DNA of 14,669 nucleotides, from the NCBI GenBank assembly GCA_902496665.1, contig CABVBU010000047.1:1-14669 (forward strand), in the 5' to 3' direction. The stretch comes from an uncultured Clostridium sp. (GTDB lineage: Bacteria; Bacillota; Clostridia; Lachnospirales; Lachnospiraceae). Position 1 is the first letter of the stretch. The number at the start of each line of letters is the position of its first letter. Made by a program: the position numbers and the translations under genes. Below are positions 5,550 through 13,109 of the stretch, piece after piece. The notes below the pieces were generated by a model that worked only from the letters and a program-made list of their open reading frames with translations, was not told the origin of the DNA and made no database searches.

Positions 5550-6508
5550 TCGGACTTTTAGTATTCAAGGAAAAACTGAAACAATTTTATGGAAAGTATA
5601 ATATTTACATCGTACCGGTCGTAAAATTCCTGGTGGGATTCCTTACGTTCTGGCTGATCAACGCGAATGTAGGTTTTATGTCGAAGCTTAAGAATCCGCT
5701 GATCCCGGTGGTGATGGGACTGATCGCCTCTTTTATTCCATATGGGGTGACGGCGTTCCTGGCTGGTATCTTTATTCTGATCCATGTTGCCCAGGTATCT
5801 TTGGAGATCGCCCTGATCATCTTTGTGTTCATGCTCGCTGTGACGGTCCTTTACTACGGCTTCCGCCCGGGTGACGGGTATCTGCTTCTTCTGACCCCGT
5901 TACTGTTCTTCTTGCGGATTCCATATGTGGTTCCGCTTATCGTAGGACTTTCCGGTAGTCTTGTGTCCATAGTCCCGGTGTGCTGCGGTGTCTGCATCTA
6001 CTATATTTTGATATATTTAAAGCAGAATGCGGGAACACTGACAGGAAGCTCCATGGTGGAGATGGCAGACCGGTTTATCCAGATCGTAAAGAATGTATTT
6101 GGAAACGAGCTGATGTGGGTCATGGTGGCTGCCTTTGCCGCTGCGATCCTCGTGGTATTTATTCTTAAGAATCTTTCTGTGGATTACTCCTGGTCCATCG
6201 CGATCGTTGCCGGAGTGATCACACAGCTTGCAGTGATCTTTATCGGTGATTTCAATTTCAACCTTCCGGTATCCGCAGGTTCCATGATCTTCGGAATCGT
6301 CGCATCGGTGGTGATCGCCCTGATCTACCAGTTCTTTGTGTTCGCGGTGGATTACACGAGAACAGAGTATCTGCAGTATGAAGACGATGACTACTATTAC
6401 TATGTGAAAGCTGTCCCGAAGCTCACGGTGTCTGCACCGGATGTGAAGGTACAGCGGATTTATTCGAGAAAAAATGTGAGACATGAGAAGAACGAAACTC
6501 GTGAATAA
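5546..6508 (+). CDS. Unrecognised polytopic membrane protein, second gene of cdaA operon
   Basis: A 320-residue protein with about nine hydrophobic segments (roughly 20-40, 50-66, 68-86, 88-106, 113-130, 131-157, 190-208, 216-234 and 243-272), then a hydrophilic C-terminal tail of about 48 residues. The tail carries a striking acidic/aromatic patch, YEDDDYYYYVKAVPKLTV, followed by basic residues. Homologues are sometimes labelled generically as permeases, but no ATPase, ligand-binding or transporter signature can be seen. Translation starts at GTG (5546-5548), overlapping the previous stop by four bases, with GGGGAGG (5529-5535) upstream. It ends 18 bases before cdaA. Given its position, candidate roles are a transporter or scaffold working with CdaA in the membrane; this is inference only. 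Confidence 0.85.
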   Translation: MIGLLVFKEKLKQFYGKYNIYIVPVVKFLVGFLTFWLINANVGFMSKLKNPLIPVVMGLIASFIPYGVTAFLAGIFILIHVAQVSLEIALIIFVFMLAVTVLYYGFRPGDGYLLLLTPLLFFLRIPYVVPLIVGLSGSLVSIVPVCCGVCIYYILIYLKQNAGTLTGSSMVEMADRFIQIVKNVFGNELMWVMVAAFAAAILVVFILKNLSVDYSWSIAIVAGVITQLAVIFIGDFNFNLPVSAGSMIFGIVASVVIALIYQFFVFAVDYTRTEYLQYEDDDYYYYVKAVPKLTVSAPDVKVQRIYSRKNVRHEKNETRE

Positions 6509-6526
6509 TTGTACGGAGGTAACAAA

Positions 6527-7396
6527 ATGACAGAATTTCTTGGGAATATGTATTCCTGGTTTACATTTATTCCGAAGATCACATTGTCGAATCTTTTTGA
6601 AATTCTGATCCTCACAGTTCTGATCTATGAAGTCCTTTTATGGGTGAAGTCGACGAGAGCGGGAGTGCTTCTCCGCGGCGGTATGATCATTGTTGGTTTT
6701 TACCTGCTGGCGGCGATGCTCCATTTAAATACGATCACCTGGATCATCAACCATATGGGCCAGCTCGTATTGACAGCCCTCATCATTATCTTCCAGCCGG
6801 AGCTTCGAAAAGCGCTGGAGCAGCTCGGAAGCAAAAATATCATCACAGACCTTTTTATTTCTGAGAATTCCAGACAGCAGGAAGGATATACAGAGAAGAC
6901 CGTAAATGAGATTACCCGTGCGGCCTTTGAAATGGGAAAAGTAAAGACAGGAGCCCTGATCGTCATCGAGCGCGACACTCCGCTTCCGGAGATCGAGCGC
7001 ACGGGAATCCCAGTGGATGGAATCGTCACGAGCCAGCTTCTGATCAATATTTTTGAACACAATACGCCTCTTCACGACGGCGCGATCATTATCCGTGGAA
7101 ACCGCGTGACCTCTGCGACCTGTTATCTGCCGCTTTCTGATAACCTGAGCATCAGCAAAGACCTGGGAACAAGACACCGTGCGGCTCTCGGAATCAGTGA
7201 GAGCACGGACAGCCTGACCGTTGTAGTCTCCGAGGAGACTGGACGGGTATCCCTGGCGGAGGGCGGAAGTCTCAGAAGGATCAACAGTCCGGAAGAGTTA
7301 AAGCTTGCGATCGCTGCAAAGCCGGAGGAGGAGACGGTATCCGGCCCGTTCAAACTCTTGAAGGGATGGCATAAAAATGAAAGAAAAGCAGAATAG
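6527..7396 (+). CDS. cdaA: Diadenylate cyclase CdaA (c-di-AMP synthase)
   Basis: A 289-residue membrane-bound enzyme that condenses two ATP into c-di-AMP, a second messenger controlling potassium, osmolytes and cell-wall homeostasis. Three N-terminal membrane segments are visible (about 22-40, 48-66 and 72-90), followed by the DisA-N catalytic domain (about 110-265). Both catalytic signatures are intact: HDGA (183-186) and GTRHRAALG (214-222). Length fits CdaA rather than DisA or CdaS. The ATG at 6527 is preceded by CGGAGG (6514-6519); an in-frame TTG at 6509 would put the start before that site and is rejected. cdaR follows with a 20-base overlap, the standard order for this module. Unlike the Bacilli operon, glmM does not follow and two membrane protein genes precede. 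Confidence 0.96.
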   Translation: MTEFLGNMYSWFTFIPKITLSNLFEILILTVLIYEVLLWVKSTRAGVLLRGGMIIVGFYLLAAMLHLNTITWIINHMGQLVLTALIIIFQPELRKALEQLGSKNIITDLFISENSRQQEGYTEKTVNEITRAAFEMGKVKTGALIVIERDTPLPEIERTGIPVDGIVTSQLLINIFEHNTPLHDGAIIIRGNRVTSATCYLPLSDNLSISKDLGTRHRAALGISESTDSLTVVVSEETGRVSLAEGGSLRRINSPEELKLAIAAKPEEETVSGPFKLLKGWHKNERKAE

Positions 7397-8816
7397 ACGA
7401 TGGGGACTTTTGCTGATTTCCTTCCTGTGTGCCTTTTTAGTCTGGCTGGGGGTCGTCAATGTGGCGGATCCGGTCATGACGGATACTGTGGAGGTGCCGG
7501 TAGAGATCATCAACAGCGACGTCCTCACGAAGAACAACCTGACATATGCGGTTGTCGGAAAATCGACGACCACAGTTCAGTATGAGGTAAAGACGACAAA
7601 TGCGTATCGGATCCGTTCCTCAGATTTCCGGGCGTACGCGGATATGACAGACATGTGGTCCGTGACAGGCGCGATCCCGATCAAGGTCGAGGTCCTAAAC
7701 CACTCCGAATACCTGGTCTCAATGCCGGTGAGCCGGACGGGAACGATCAAGATCGAGACGGAGCCGCTTCAGAGGAAGACATTTACCATCGGCGTCACGA
7801 CGACGGGAATGCTTGAGGACGGCTACCAGACTGGCAAGGTGACACTGTCACCAGAGACACTTACGGTCGAAGGTCCGGAATCCCTGATCGGACAGATCAG
7901 CAGCGTCGGAATCGAGATCAACTTAGACGGAAAGAACGCGGATTGGAGCGATTCGGAGGAACCGAAGTTCTATGACGCGAACAAAAACAGCATTACGATC
8001 AGCGATCGTCTGATCAGCAACTGCAAGAGTGTCGATTACACCATGGAGATCCTGAAGGTGAAGAATCTGAGCCTGGATTTCGATGTCACTGGTGAGGTGG
8101 CGAGCGGCTATCGCTACACAGGTGTGGAGTGCGGACTTAAGAGTGTCCCGGTGGTCGGATTAAAGAGCGCTCTGGCATCCTTAAATACGATCACGATCCC
8201 GAAGGAAGAGCTTGATGTTTCCGGCGCGAGGGCAAATATCGTGAAGACCATCGATCTGAATGATTATCTGCCGGAGGGAGTTTCCCTGGCTGGCATGGAC
8301 AGTTCCGAGATCACGGTGACACTTACGGTGGAGCAGTTGAAGGAACGGGAATATACGGTCCGCATCAGCTCTGACAGTTATGTTGGGGCGAACAGTTCCT
8401 ATAGCTATCGGGCAGACCCGGGAACGATCACAGTCCGGATCCGTGCGCTTCAGGAAGAACTTGACAGCCTGCAGCTTACGGCTGAGGACCTGAGTCTGAA
8501 TGTCTCTGGAATGGGAGAGGGAAGTCACCAGGTTCAGCCGACGCTTAACAGGGAGCTTGATTCTGCCTATGATCTGCTGGGAATTTCCAGCTGTACGGTA
8601 ACTGTCGCAAAGGAACAGGAGTCTGCTGCGGAGACAGAGCCTGAGACAACTGAGAAAGAGACAACAAAAACGTCGGAAACTGCCGCTGAGAGCAGCAGGG
8701 AGGCGGAGACAGAGGAGGAGATCACTGCGTCTGCGACAAGACATGCGGTGATCGTCCCGCCGGAGACGACGGAAGCCCGTCAGGCGACAGGTCTTCAGAC
8801 CATATTTCGAAATTAG
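7377..8816 (+). CDS. cdaR: YbbR-domain regulator of CdaA
   Basis: A 479-residue extracytoplasmic protein anchored by one N-terminal membrane helix (about 9-27), with several YbbR repeats (about four, spanning roughly 35-415). The repeats show the family's pattern of beta-rich segments with conserved Pro/Gly turns such as SPETLTVEGPESLI and IPKEELDVSGA. YbbR proteins bind CdaA in the membrane and modulate c-di-AMP synthesis in Bacilli and Listeria; the same is expected here. The C-terminus (about 416-470) is a low-complexity Thr/Glu/Ser-rich tail that looks disordered and may reach into or along the wall. The gene begins inside the end of cdaA; AAGGGATGG (7360-7368) is eight bases before its ATG. 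The HPr gene follows after 15 bases. Confidence 0.93.
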   Translation: MKEKQNRRWGLLLISFLCAFLVWLGVVNVADPVMTDTVEVPVEIINSDVLTKNNLTYAVVGKSTTTVQYEVKTTNAYRIRSSDFRAYADMTDMWSVTGAIPIKVEVLNHSEYLVSMPVSRTGTIKIETEPLQRKTFTIGVTTTGMLEDGYQTGKVTLSPETLTVEGPESLIGQISSVGIEINLDGKNADWSDSEEPKFYDANKNSITISDRLISNCKSVDYTMEILKVKNLSLDFDVTGEVASGYRYTGVECGLKSVPVVGLKSALASLNTITIPKEELDVSGARANIVKTIDLNDYLPEGVSLAGMDSSEITVTLTVEQLKEREYTVRISSDSYVGANSSYSYRADPGTITVRIRALQEELDSLQLTAEDLSLNVSGMGEGSHQVQPTLNRELDSAYDLLGISSCTVTVAKEQESAAETEPETTEKETTKTSETAAESSREAETEEEITASATRHAVIVPPETTEARQATGLQTIFRN

Positions 8817-8831
8817 GAGTTAAAAATACTT

Positions 8832-9095
8832 ATGGTAAAGCAAAAAGTTACGATTGGAAACCCAACCGGTCTTCATCTGAGGCCGGCAGGGCTTCTGTGC
8901 AAGGAGGCATTGCGGTTCCAGAGTTCGATCAAATTTGAATATGGAAACACGACAGCAAATGCGAAAAGTGTACTGAGTGTGCTGGGGGCATGCGTAAAGT
9001 GCGGAGATGAGATCGAGCTGATCTGTGAGGGAGCGGACGAAAAGGAAGCTCTGGAAACAATCACAGAACTGATCAATGGCGGTCTCGGAGAGTAG
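8832..9095 (+). CDS. HPr-family phosphocarrier protein
   Basis: An 87-residue protein of normal HPr size. His15 sits in NPTGLHLRPAG and Ser46 in NAKSVLSVLG, so both the PEP-dependent phosphorylation site (Enzyme I) and the HPr kinase site are present. This separates it from Crh, which lacks the active His. Position 16 is Leu instead of the more usual Ala (GLHLRPA rather than GLHARPA). AGGAG (8815-8819) overlaps the cdaR stop and is 12 bases before the ATG, a rather long spacing. There is no ptsI beside it, so it may be a second HPr paralogue with a regulatory rather than bulk sugar-uptake role. Its place between cdaR and a polymerase-like membrane protein is unlike classical ptsH-ptsI operons. 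Family call is firm; whether it is the main HPr of the cell is unknown. Confidence 0.93.
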   Translation: MVKQKVTIGNPTGLHLRPAGLLCKEALRFQSSIKFEYGNTTANAKSVLSVLGACVKCGDEIELICEGADEKEALETITELINGGLGE

Positions 9096-9101
9096 GCTGA
9101 T

Positions 9102-10424
9102 ATGCTGGTTTATGTGATCTGTTACGGCGCTGCCATGCTTTTTGCATTCAGCGCCCATTTTACCTTATCGGGAATGTCGCTGATGTTTGCGGCGTTATAT
9201 CTTTATCTGTGGGAATATAAAAAGAGTGGGAATCCGCTCCACCTGAGAGGTCTTTTTTCCCTGTTTTATGTGGGGGGAGAGGGAATCTCCTGTTTGAAGC
9301 TCTCGAGTCTTCAGAAGGATTGGAGCTTAGAGACATGGGCATGCTTCTTTGTCGCATTCGCAGCGTTCTGGAATGTGTATGCGCTGGCGGAAAAGAAGTT
9401 TGGACATGGGGAAGAGAAGGAGACAGAAGATGATTTTTCCCAGGAGTTTACAGGGGAAACCGCGGAGAAATATGGGATGAGAGTTTTTATTGCCCTTACA
9501 GGGCTGACATTTCTGTCCCTTGCGGCCTTTTTGTTTGAGGCATTCAGACTGGGATATGTTCCGTTCCTGCTCCGTGGAGTGCCGCATGCGTACTCCTATT
9601 TCCATATTTCCGGTGTCCACTATGTGACAGTGTCCTGTGTTCTGGTTCCATCCATGGAAGTGCTGTTATGGTTCTATGACAGGGAGATGGGGAAGGCGAA
9701 AAGAATCGTTTCCCTCATTATGACAGGGATCGCGCTTTTGATCCCGGTGCTTTGTGTATCGAGATTTCAGCTGATCTTTGCGGTGATTCTCGCAGTGCTG
9801 ACATTTATGATCGTCAGCGGACACAGGAAAATCAGGTATCTTTTCATGGCGGCGGCGGGACTTGTTCCACTCTATGTGATCTTAACGATTGCAAGAAGCC
9901 ATGATGTGACGTATCTGAATGGGATCTTTGAGATGAAGAATGCGGCTACGCCGATCTTTATCACGCAGCCTTACATGTATATTGCAAACAATTACGACAA
10001 TTTTGATTGTCTGGTACGGGAGCTTCCGGCCCACTCAATGGGACTTAAGGGAATGTTTCCGCTCTGGGCATTATCGGGGCTTAAGTTTATAAAGCCCGCA
10101 TTAGTGGACTGGCCGATCTACGTGAATAAGGAGGAGCTGACCACGGTTACGCTGTTTTACGACGCGTACTATGATTTTGGGATCGCCGGTGTTTTCATGT
10201 TTTCATCGGTACTGGGAGTGGCTGCCGCGTGGCTTTCCGCAAGGACGTACCCGGGAAGAAATCCGGCGTGGTACCTGTTCTATTCTCAGGGAGCGCTCTA
10301 TTTTATGCTCTCGTTTTTTACAACCTGGTATTCCAATCCTACGACCTGGTTTTACTTTGTGGTGACCGGTGCCTTTGGAATTTTTTTAGAGATTAAATAC
10401 AACAGACGGAGGAGACAGCTATGA
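9102..10424 (+). CDS. Polytopic membrane protein, probable oligosaccharide repeat-unit polymerase (Wzy-like)
   Basis: A 440-residue protein with about ten to twelve hydrophobic segments and a short charged loop at about 98-124. The overall look matches the O-antigen/oligosaccharide repeat-unit polymerase family: a central SRFQLIFAVILAV helix (220-232), a large extracytoplasmic loop (about 265-345), and LFYDAYYDFGIAGVF (351-365) before the last helices. These polymerases join lipid-linked sugar units outside the membrane. Sequence divergence in this family is high, so the assignment rests on topology and the DFG-type motif and is moderate. It starts six bases after the HPr stop and overlaps the aminotransferase start by ATGA, so it is embedded in the operon. 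No flippase or glycosyltransferase genes lie nearby. Alternative: an unrelated transporter-like membrane protein. Confidence 0.7.
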   Translation: MLVYVICYGAAMLFAFSAHFTLSGMSLMFAALYLYLWEYKKSGNPLHLRGLFSLFYVGGEGISCLKLSSLQKDWSLETWACFFVAFAAFWNVYALAEKKFGHGEEKETEDDFSQEFTGETAEKYGMRVFIALTGLTFLSLAAFLFEAFRLGYVPFLLRGVPHAYSYFHISGVHYVTVSCVLVPSMEVLLWFYDREMGKAKRIVSLIMTGIALLIPVLCVSRFQLIFAVILAVLTFMIVSGHRKIRYLFMAAAGLVPLYVILTIARSHDVTYLNGIFEMKNAATPIFITQPYMYIANNYDNFDCLVRELPAHSMGLKGMFPLWALSGLKFIKPALVDWPIYVNKEELTTVTLFYDAYYDFGIAGVFMFSSVLGVAAAWLSARTYPGRNPAWYLFYSQGALYFMLSFFTTWYSNPTTWFYFVVTGAFGIFLEIKYNRRRRQL

Positions 10425-11617
10425 TATCAGAAAAAATGAAACCATTTATGGCAAATAATTCCGCGATCCGCGCAATGTTCGAGGAAGGGAAAAGAATGGC
10501 TGCTGTTTACGGCAAGGAGAATGTCTACGATTTCAGCCTTGGAAACCCGAATGTCCCGGTTCCGCAGGTGACAGAGGCGATCCTCGATGTGGTGAAGAAT
10601 GAGGATTTCATGACACTTCATGGATATATGAGCAACGCAGGTTACGAGGATGTCCGTCAGACGATCGCGGAGTCTTTGAATAAGAGGTTCGGGACGAATT
10701 TTTCCTTTAAGAATCTGATCATGACAGTTGGTGCTGCCAGTGGTTTAAATATTATCCTGAAGAGCATTTTAAACCCGGGAGATGAGGTTATTGTATTTGC
10801 TCCGTATTTCGTGGAATATAATGCATATGTGAGAAACTACGACGGAAAGGTTGTGATCATTTCTCCGGATACTGAGACATTTATGCCGAAGCTTGATGAG
10901 TTTGAGGCGAAGATCACTGCTAAGACGAAGGCTGTGATCATCAACAACCCGAACAACCCGACGGGTGTTGTGTATGATGAGGCGACGATCAAGGCTATGG
11001 CTGCGATCCTGGAGAAGAAGGAGAAGGAGTTTGGTACTTCTATCGTGCTGATCTCTGATGAGCCGTACCGTGAGCTGGCCTACGGCGGGGTGGAGGTTCC
11101 GTTTGTGACGAAGTACTATCACAATGCGGTTGTGGGATACTCTTACAGTAAGTCCCTCTCTGTTCCGGGCGAGCGTATCGGATATGTGGTGATTCCGGAT
11201 GAGGTGGATGATTCTGCGGCCCTGATCGGGGCGGCTACGATCGCGAACAGGGTGATCGGGTGTGTGAATGCGCCGTCACTGGTTCAGAAAGTGATCAAGT
11301 ATTGCATTGAGCATGACGTTACAGTGGATCTGGAGACTTATGAGAAAAACAGAAATCTGATCTATGGTGCGCTGACGGAGTATGGATTTACTTGTGCGAA
11401 GCCGGACGGAGCATTTTATTTGTTTGTGAAGTCTCCGGTGGAGAACGAGAAGGAATTTTGCGAGGTGGCGAAGAAACATCACGTGCTGGTGGTTCCGGGC
11501 AGTTCGTTTGCTTGTCCGGGGTACGTGAGACTGGCTTACTGTGTGTCATATGAGCAGATCGAGAGGTCTCTGCCGGCATTTAAGAAGATTGCAGAGGAGT
11601 ACGGGCTTTGTAAGTAG
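10421..11617 (+). CDS. PLP-dependent aminotransferase, class I/II
   Basis: A 398-residue fold-type I aminotransferase. Lys244 in SYSKSLSVPGERIGY is the Schiff-base lysine. Asp213 in ISDEPYREL binds the pyridine nitrogen, NNPNNPTG (175-182) holds the cofactor-binding Asn, and the Arg in GYVRLAY (about 373) is the expected substrate carboxylate contact. FSLGNPNVPVP near the N-terminus is typical of aspartate/aromatic-type enzymes. The substrate cannot be fixed; Asp, aromatic or branched amino acids are possible. GGAGGAGA (10408-10415) precedes the ATG, which overlaps the preceding stop by four bases, so it is coupled to the polymerase-like gene and is the last gene of the operon. The next gene is 167 bases away. 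Confidence 0.93.
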   Translation: MISEKMKPFMANNSAIRAMFEEGKRMAAVYGKENVYDFSLGNPNVPVPQVTEAILDVVKNEDFMTLHGYMSNAGYEDVRQTIAESLNKRFGTNFSFKNLIMTVGAASGLNIILKSILNPGDEVIVFAPYFVEYNAYVRNYDGKVVIISPDTETFMPKLDEFEAKITAKTKAVIINNPNNPTGVVYDEATIKAMAAILEKKEKEFGTSIVLISDEPYRELAYGGVEVPFVTKYYHNAVVGYSYSKSLSVPGERIGYVVIPDEVDDSAALIGAATIANRVIGCVNAPSLVQKVIKYCIEHDVTVDLETYEKNRNLIYGALTEYGFTCAKPDGAFYLFVKSPVENEKEFCEVAKKHHVLVVPGSSFACPGYVRLAYCVSYEQIERSLPAFKKIAEEYGLCK

Positions 11618-11664
11618 TGTTGGCGGGAAAACCGGTGAAAAGAGTACAGATCATTAGCCGGAAT

Positions 11665-11699
11665 CGGTTTGAAAGTATGTCAAACCGCATGATATCATG
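11665..11699. promoter_or_regulatory. Adjacent hairpin and perfect palindrome after the aminotransferase gene
   Basis: CGGTTTGA (11665-11672) and TCAAACCG (11680-11687) form an 8-bp stem with a seven-base loop. It is directly followed by the perfect 12-bp palindrome CATGATATCATG (11688-11699). No T-run follows, so this is a weak terminator at best. It may instead be an operator pair for the ytvI-like gene that starts at 11785. Confidence 0.4.
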
Positions 11700-11784
11700 T
11701 GGAGTACTAAAAAAGGGGGATCGACTGAGTAAAATACTGTGGATGGAATGAAGCAGGATTTTTACAGATTAGGAGGTCCATGGA

Positions 11785-12894
11785 ATGAATTTCAGAAAGT
11801 ATGCCGGGATTATTTTGAATATTCTGGTCCCTTTGCTCACAGTTTATCTGGTCTGTGTCTGGGGACTGAGGCTGGTGATGTTTTTTCTTCCGTTTGTGAT
11901 CGGATGGATCGTGGCAGCAATCGCAAATCCGCTGGTGCGGTTTTTTGAAAAGCGGCTGAAGATCGTCCGCAGGCACGGCTCGATGGTTCTGATCGCGGGT
12001 GTGCTGGCACTGGTGATTTTCGGCATCTATGCGCTGTTTTCCTGGGTATTCCGGGAAATGACGGAGTTTGGGCAGGCACTGCCCGGAATTTATGCGTCGA
12101 TCCGGGAGGAAGTCGATCTGGCCTGCGAGCGGATCGGGGGACTTTTGAAGTATCTTCCTGCAGACACGGAGACGACGATCGTTTCCGAGCTGGAGAATGT
12201 GGGTGGATATATCGGCGATTTTGTTCAGAAGATCGCAGCTTCCGCAGGCAGCCGCGTAGTGCGGACGCTGCCGGAGGTCTTTGTGAATACGATCATCGTA
12301 TTCCTTTCTTCTTATCTGTTTCTGGCAGATCATGATAAGCTTGTGGAGACGGTGCGGAAGGTTATGCCGGAGCCTGTGATCAAGTATGGACGGATGATGA
12401 AGAGCGATATCAGGACTTTGATCGGCGGGTATTTTCTGGCGCAGTTTAAGATCATGTTCGTGGTCGCAGTGGTGTTGGTGATCGGAATGTTATTCCTCAG
12501 GGTTCCATATGGGATCTTTCTTGGAATCGCGATCGCGATTCTGGATTTCCTGCCGATGTTCGGTACAGGAACGGCATTGATTCCCTGGGCAGTGGTGAGG
12601 CTCTTTACCGGGGAGTACGGTTATGCGCTCAGTCTTATCATTCTCTATGTTTTAACACAGGGCATCCGTCAGGTGATCCAGCCGAAGATCGTCGGTGACA
12701 GCATGGGACTTCCGCCGCTTGCAACACTGTTTTTCCTATACCTTGGCTTTAAGTTCCGCGGTATTGCGGGAATGATCATCGCTGTACCGGTCGGCATCCT
12801 GTTTATCCGGTTTTACGGATATGGGGCATTTGATGGCTTGATCAGGAATGTGAAGCTTCTTGCGGAGGAGATCAGGAAGCTGATGGAAGGATAG
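11785..12894 (+). CDS. ytvI: Sporulation integral membrane protein YtvI-like (AI-2E transporter superfamily)
   Basis: A 369-residue polytopic membrane protein of the AI-2E/PerM superfamily. The N-terminal pair of membrane segments (about 7-50) is followed by a third (about 66-92), a hydrophilic mid region (about 95-150) rich in amphipathic helix, and then C-terminal membrane segments from about 165 on. Family landmarks include FLPFVIGWIVAAIANP near 33-48, FLPMFGTGTALIPWA around 253-267, and QGIRQVIQPKIVGDSMGLPP near 292-311. Size and the IRQVIQPKIVGDSMGLPP block match YtvI, a protein made during sporulation with unknown transport function. AGGAGG (11771-11776) is eight bases before the ATG. 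It appears monocistronic, with a terminator just after it. I cannot tell which sigma factor reads it from this sequence. Confidence 0.88.
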   Translation: MNFRKYAGIILNILVPLLTVYLVCVWGLRLVMFFLPFVIGWIVAAIANPLVRFFEKRLKIVRRHGSMVLIAGVLALVIFGIYALFSWVFREMTEFGQALPGIYASIREEVDLACERIGGLLKYLPADTETTIVSELENVGGYIGDFVQKIAASAGSRVVRTLPEVFVNTIIVFLSSYLFLADHDKLVETVRKVMPEPVIKYGRMMKSDIRTLIGGYFLAQFKIMFVVAVVLVIGMLFLRVPYGIFLGIAIAILDFLPMFGTGTALIPWAVVRLFTGEYGYALSLIILYVLTQGIRQVIQPKIVGDSMGLPPLATLFFLYLGFKFRGIAGMIIAVPVGILFIRFYGYGAFDGLIRNVKLLAEEIRKLMEG

Positions 12895-12919
12895 AAAATA
12901 AGAAAAATAAGAAAAAGAG

Positions 12920-12965
12920 ACAGGCATTCAGAAGCTTATATAGGTTTCCGGATGCCTGTTTTGAT
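12920..12965 (+). terminator. Rho-independent terminator after the ytvI-like gene
   Basis: ACAGGCAT (12920-12927) pairs with ATGCCTGT (12952-12959), and further partial pairing extends inward. TTTTGAT follows. It lies 25 bases after the stop codon. Confidence 0.75.
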
Positions 12966-13057
12966 ATAAGAAAACAAAATTTATTCAGCAGATAGGCCAT
13001 CGGCCGGGACTATAACGATATTGACGTCCGGGATATTATAAGTGTAGAAATGTATCA

Positions 13058-13079
13058 TGCGTGCATCCGCTGCATAAAA
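13058..13079 (+). promoter_or_regulatory. Weak candidate for a sporulation (sigma-E-like) promoter
   Basis: The -10-like box CATAAAAT (13072-13079) differs at one position from the sigma-E consensus CATACA-T and lies 14 bases downstream of ATCAT-like sequence (13051-13057). The -35 match is poor. The context (a sporulation-type gene starting at 13110) makes it worth recording, but the call is tentative. Confidence 0.2.
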
Positions 13080-13109
13080 TAGAACGATATTCAATTGAGC
13101 GAGGAAATT

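Noticed and set aside
6509..6526. TTG start for cdaA
   Set aside because: It directly abuts the previous stop and lies upstream of the GGAGG that serves ATG 6527.
11707..12333. Long minus-strand open frame opposite the ytvI-like gene
   Set aside because: It is the antisense shadow of a clear membrane protein; the composition is His/Arg/Asp-rich without domain features.
12895..12917. Short A-rich AATAAGAAAA direct repeat after ytvI
   Set aside because: Simple-sequence A-rich spacer that precedes the terminator stem; no separate function supported.
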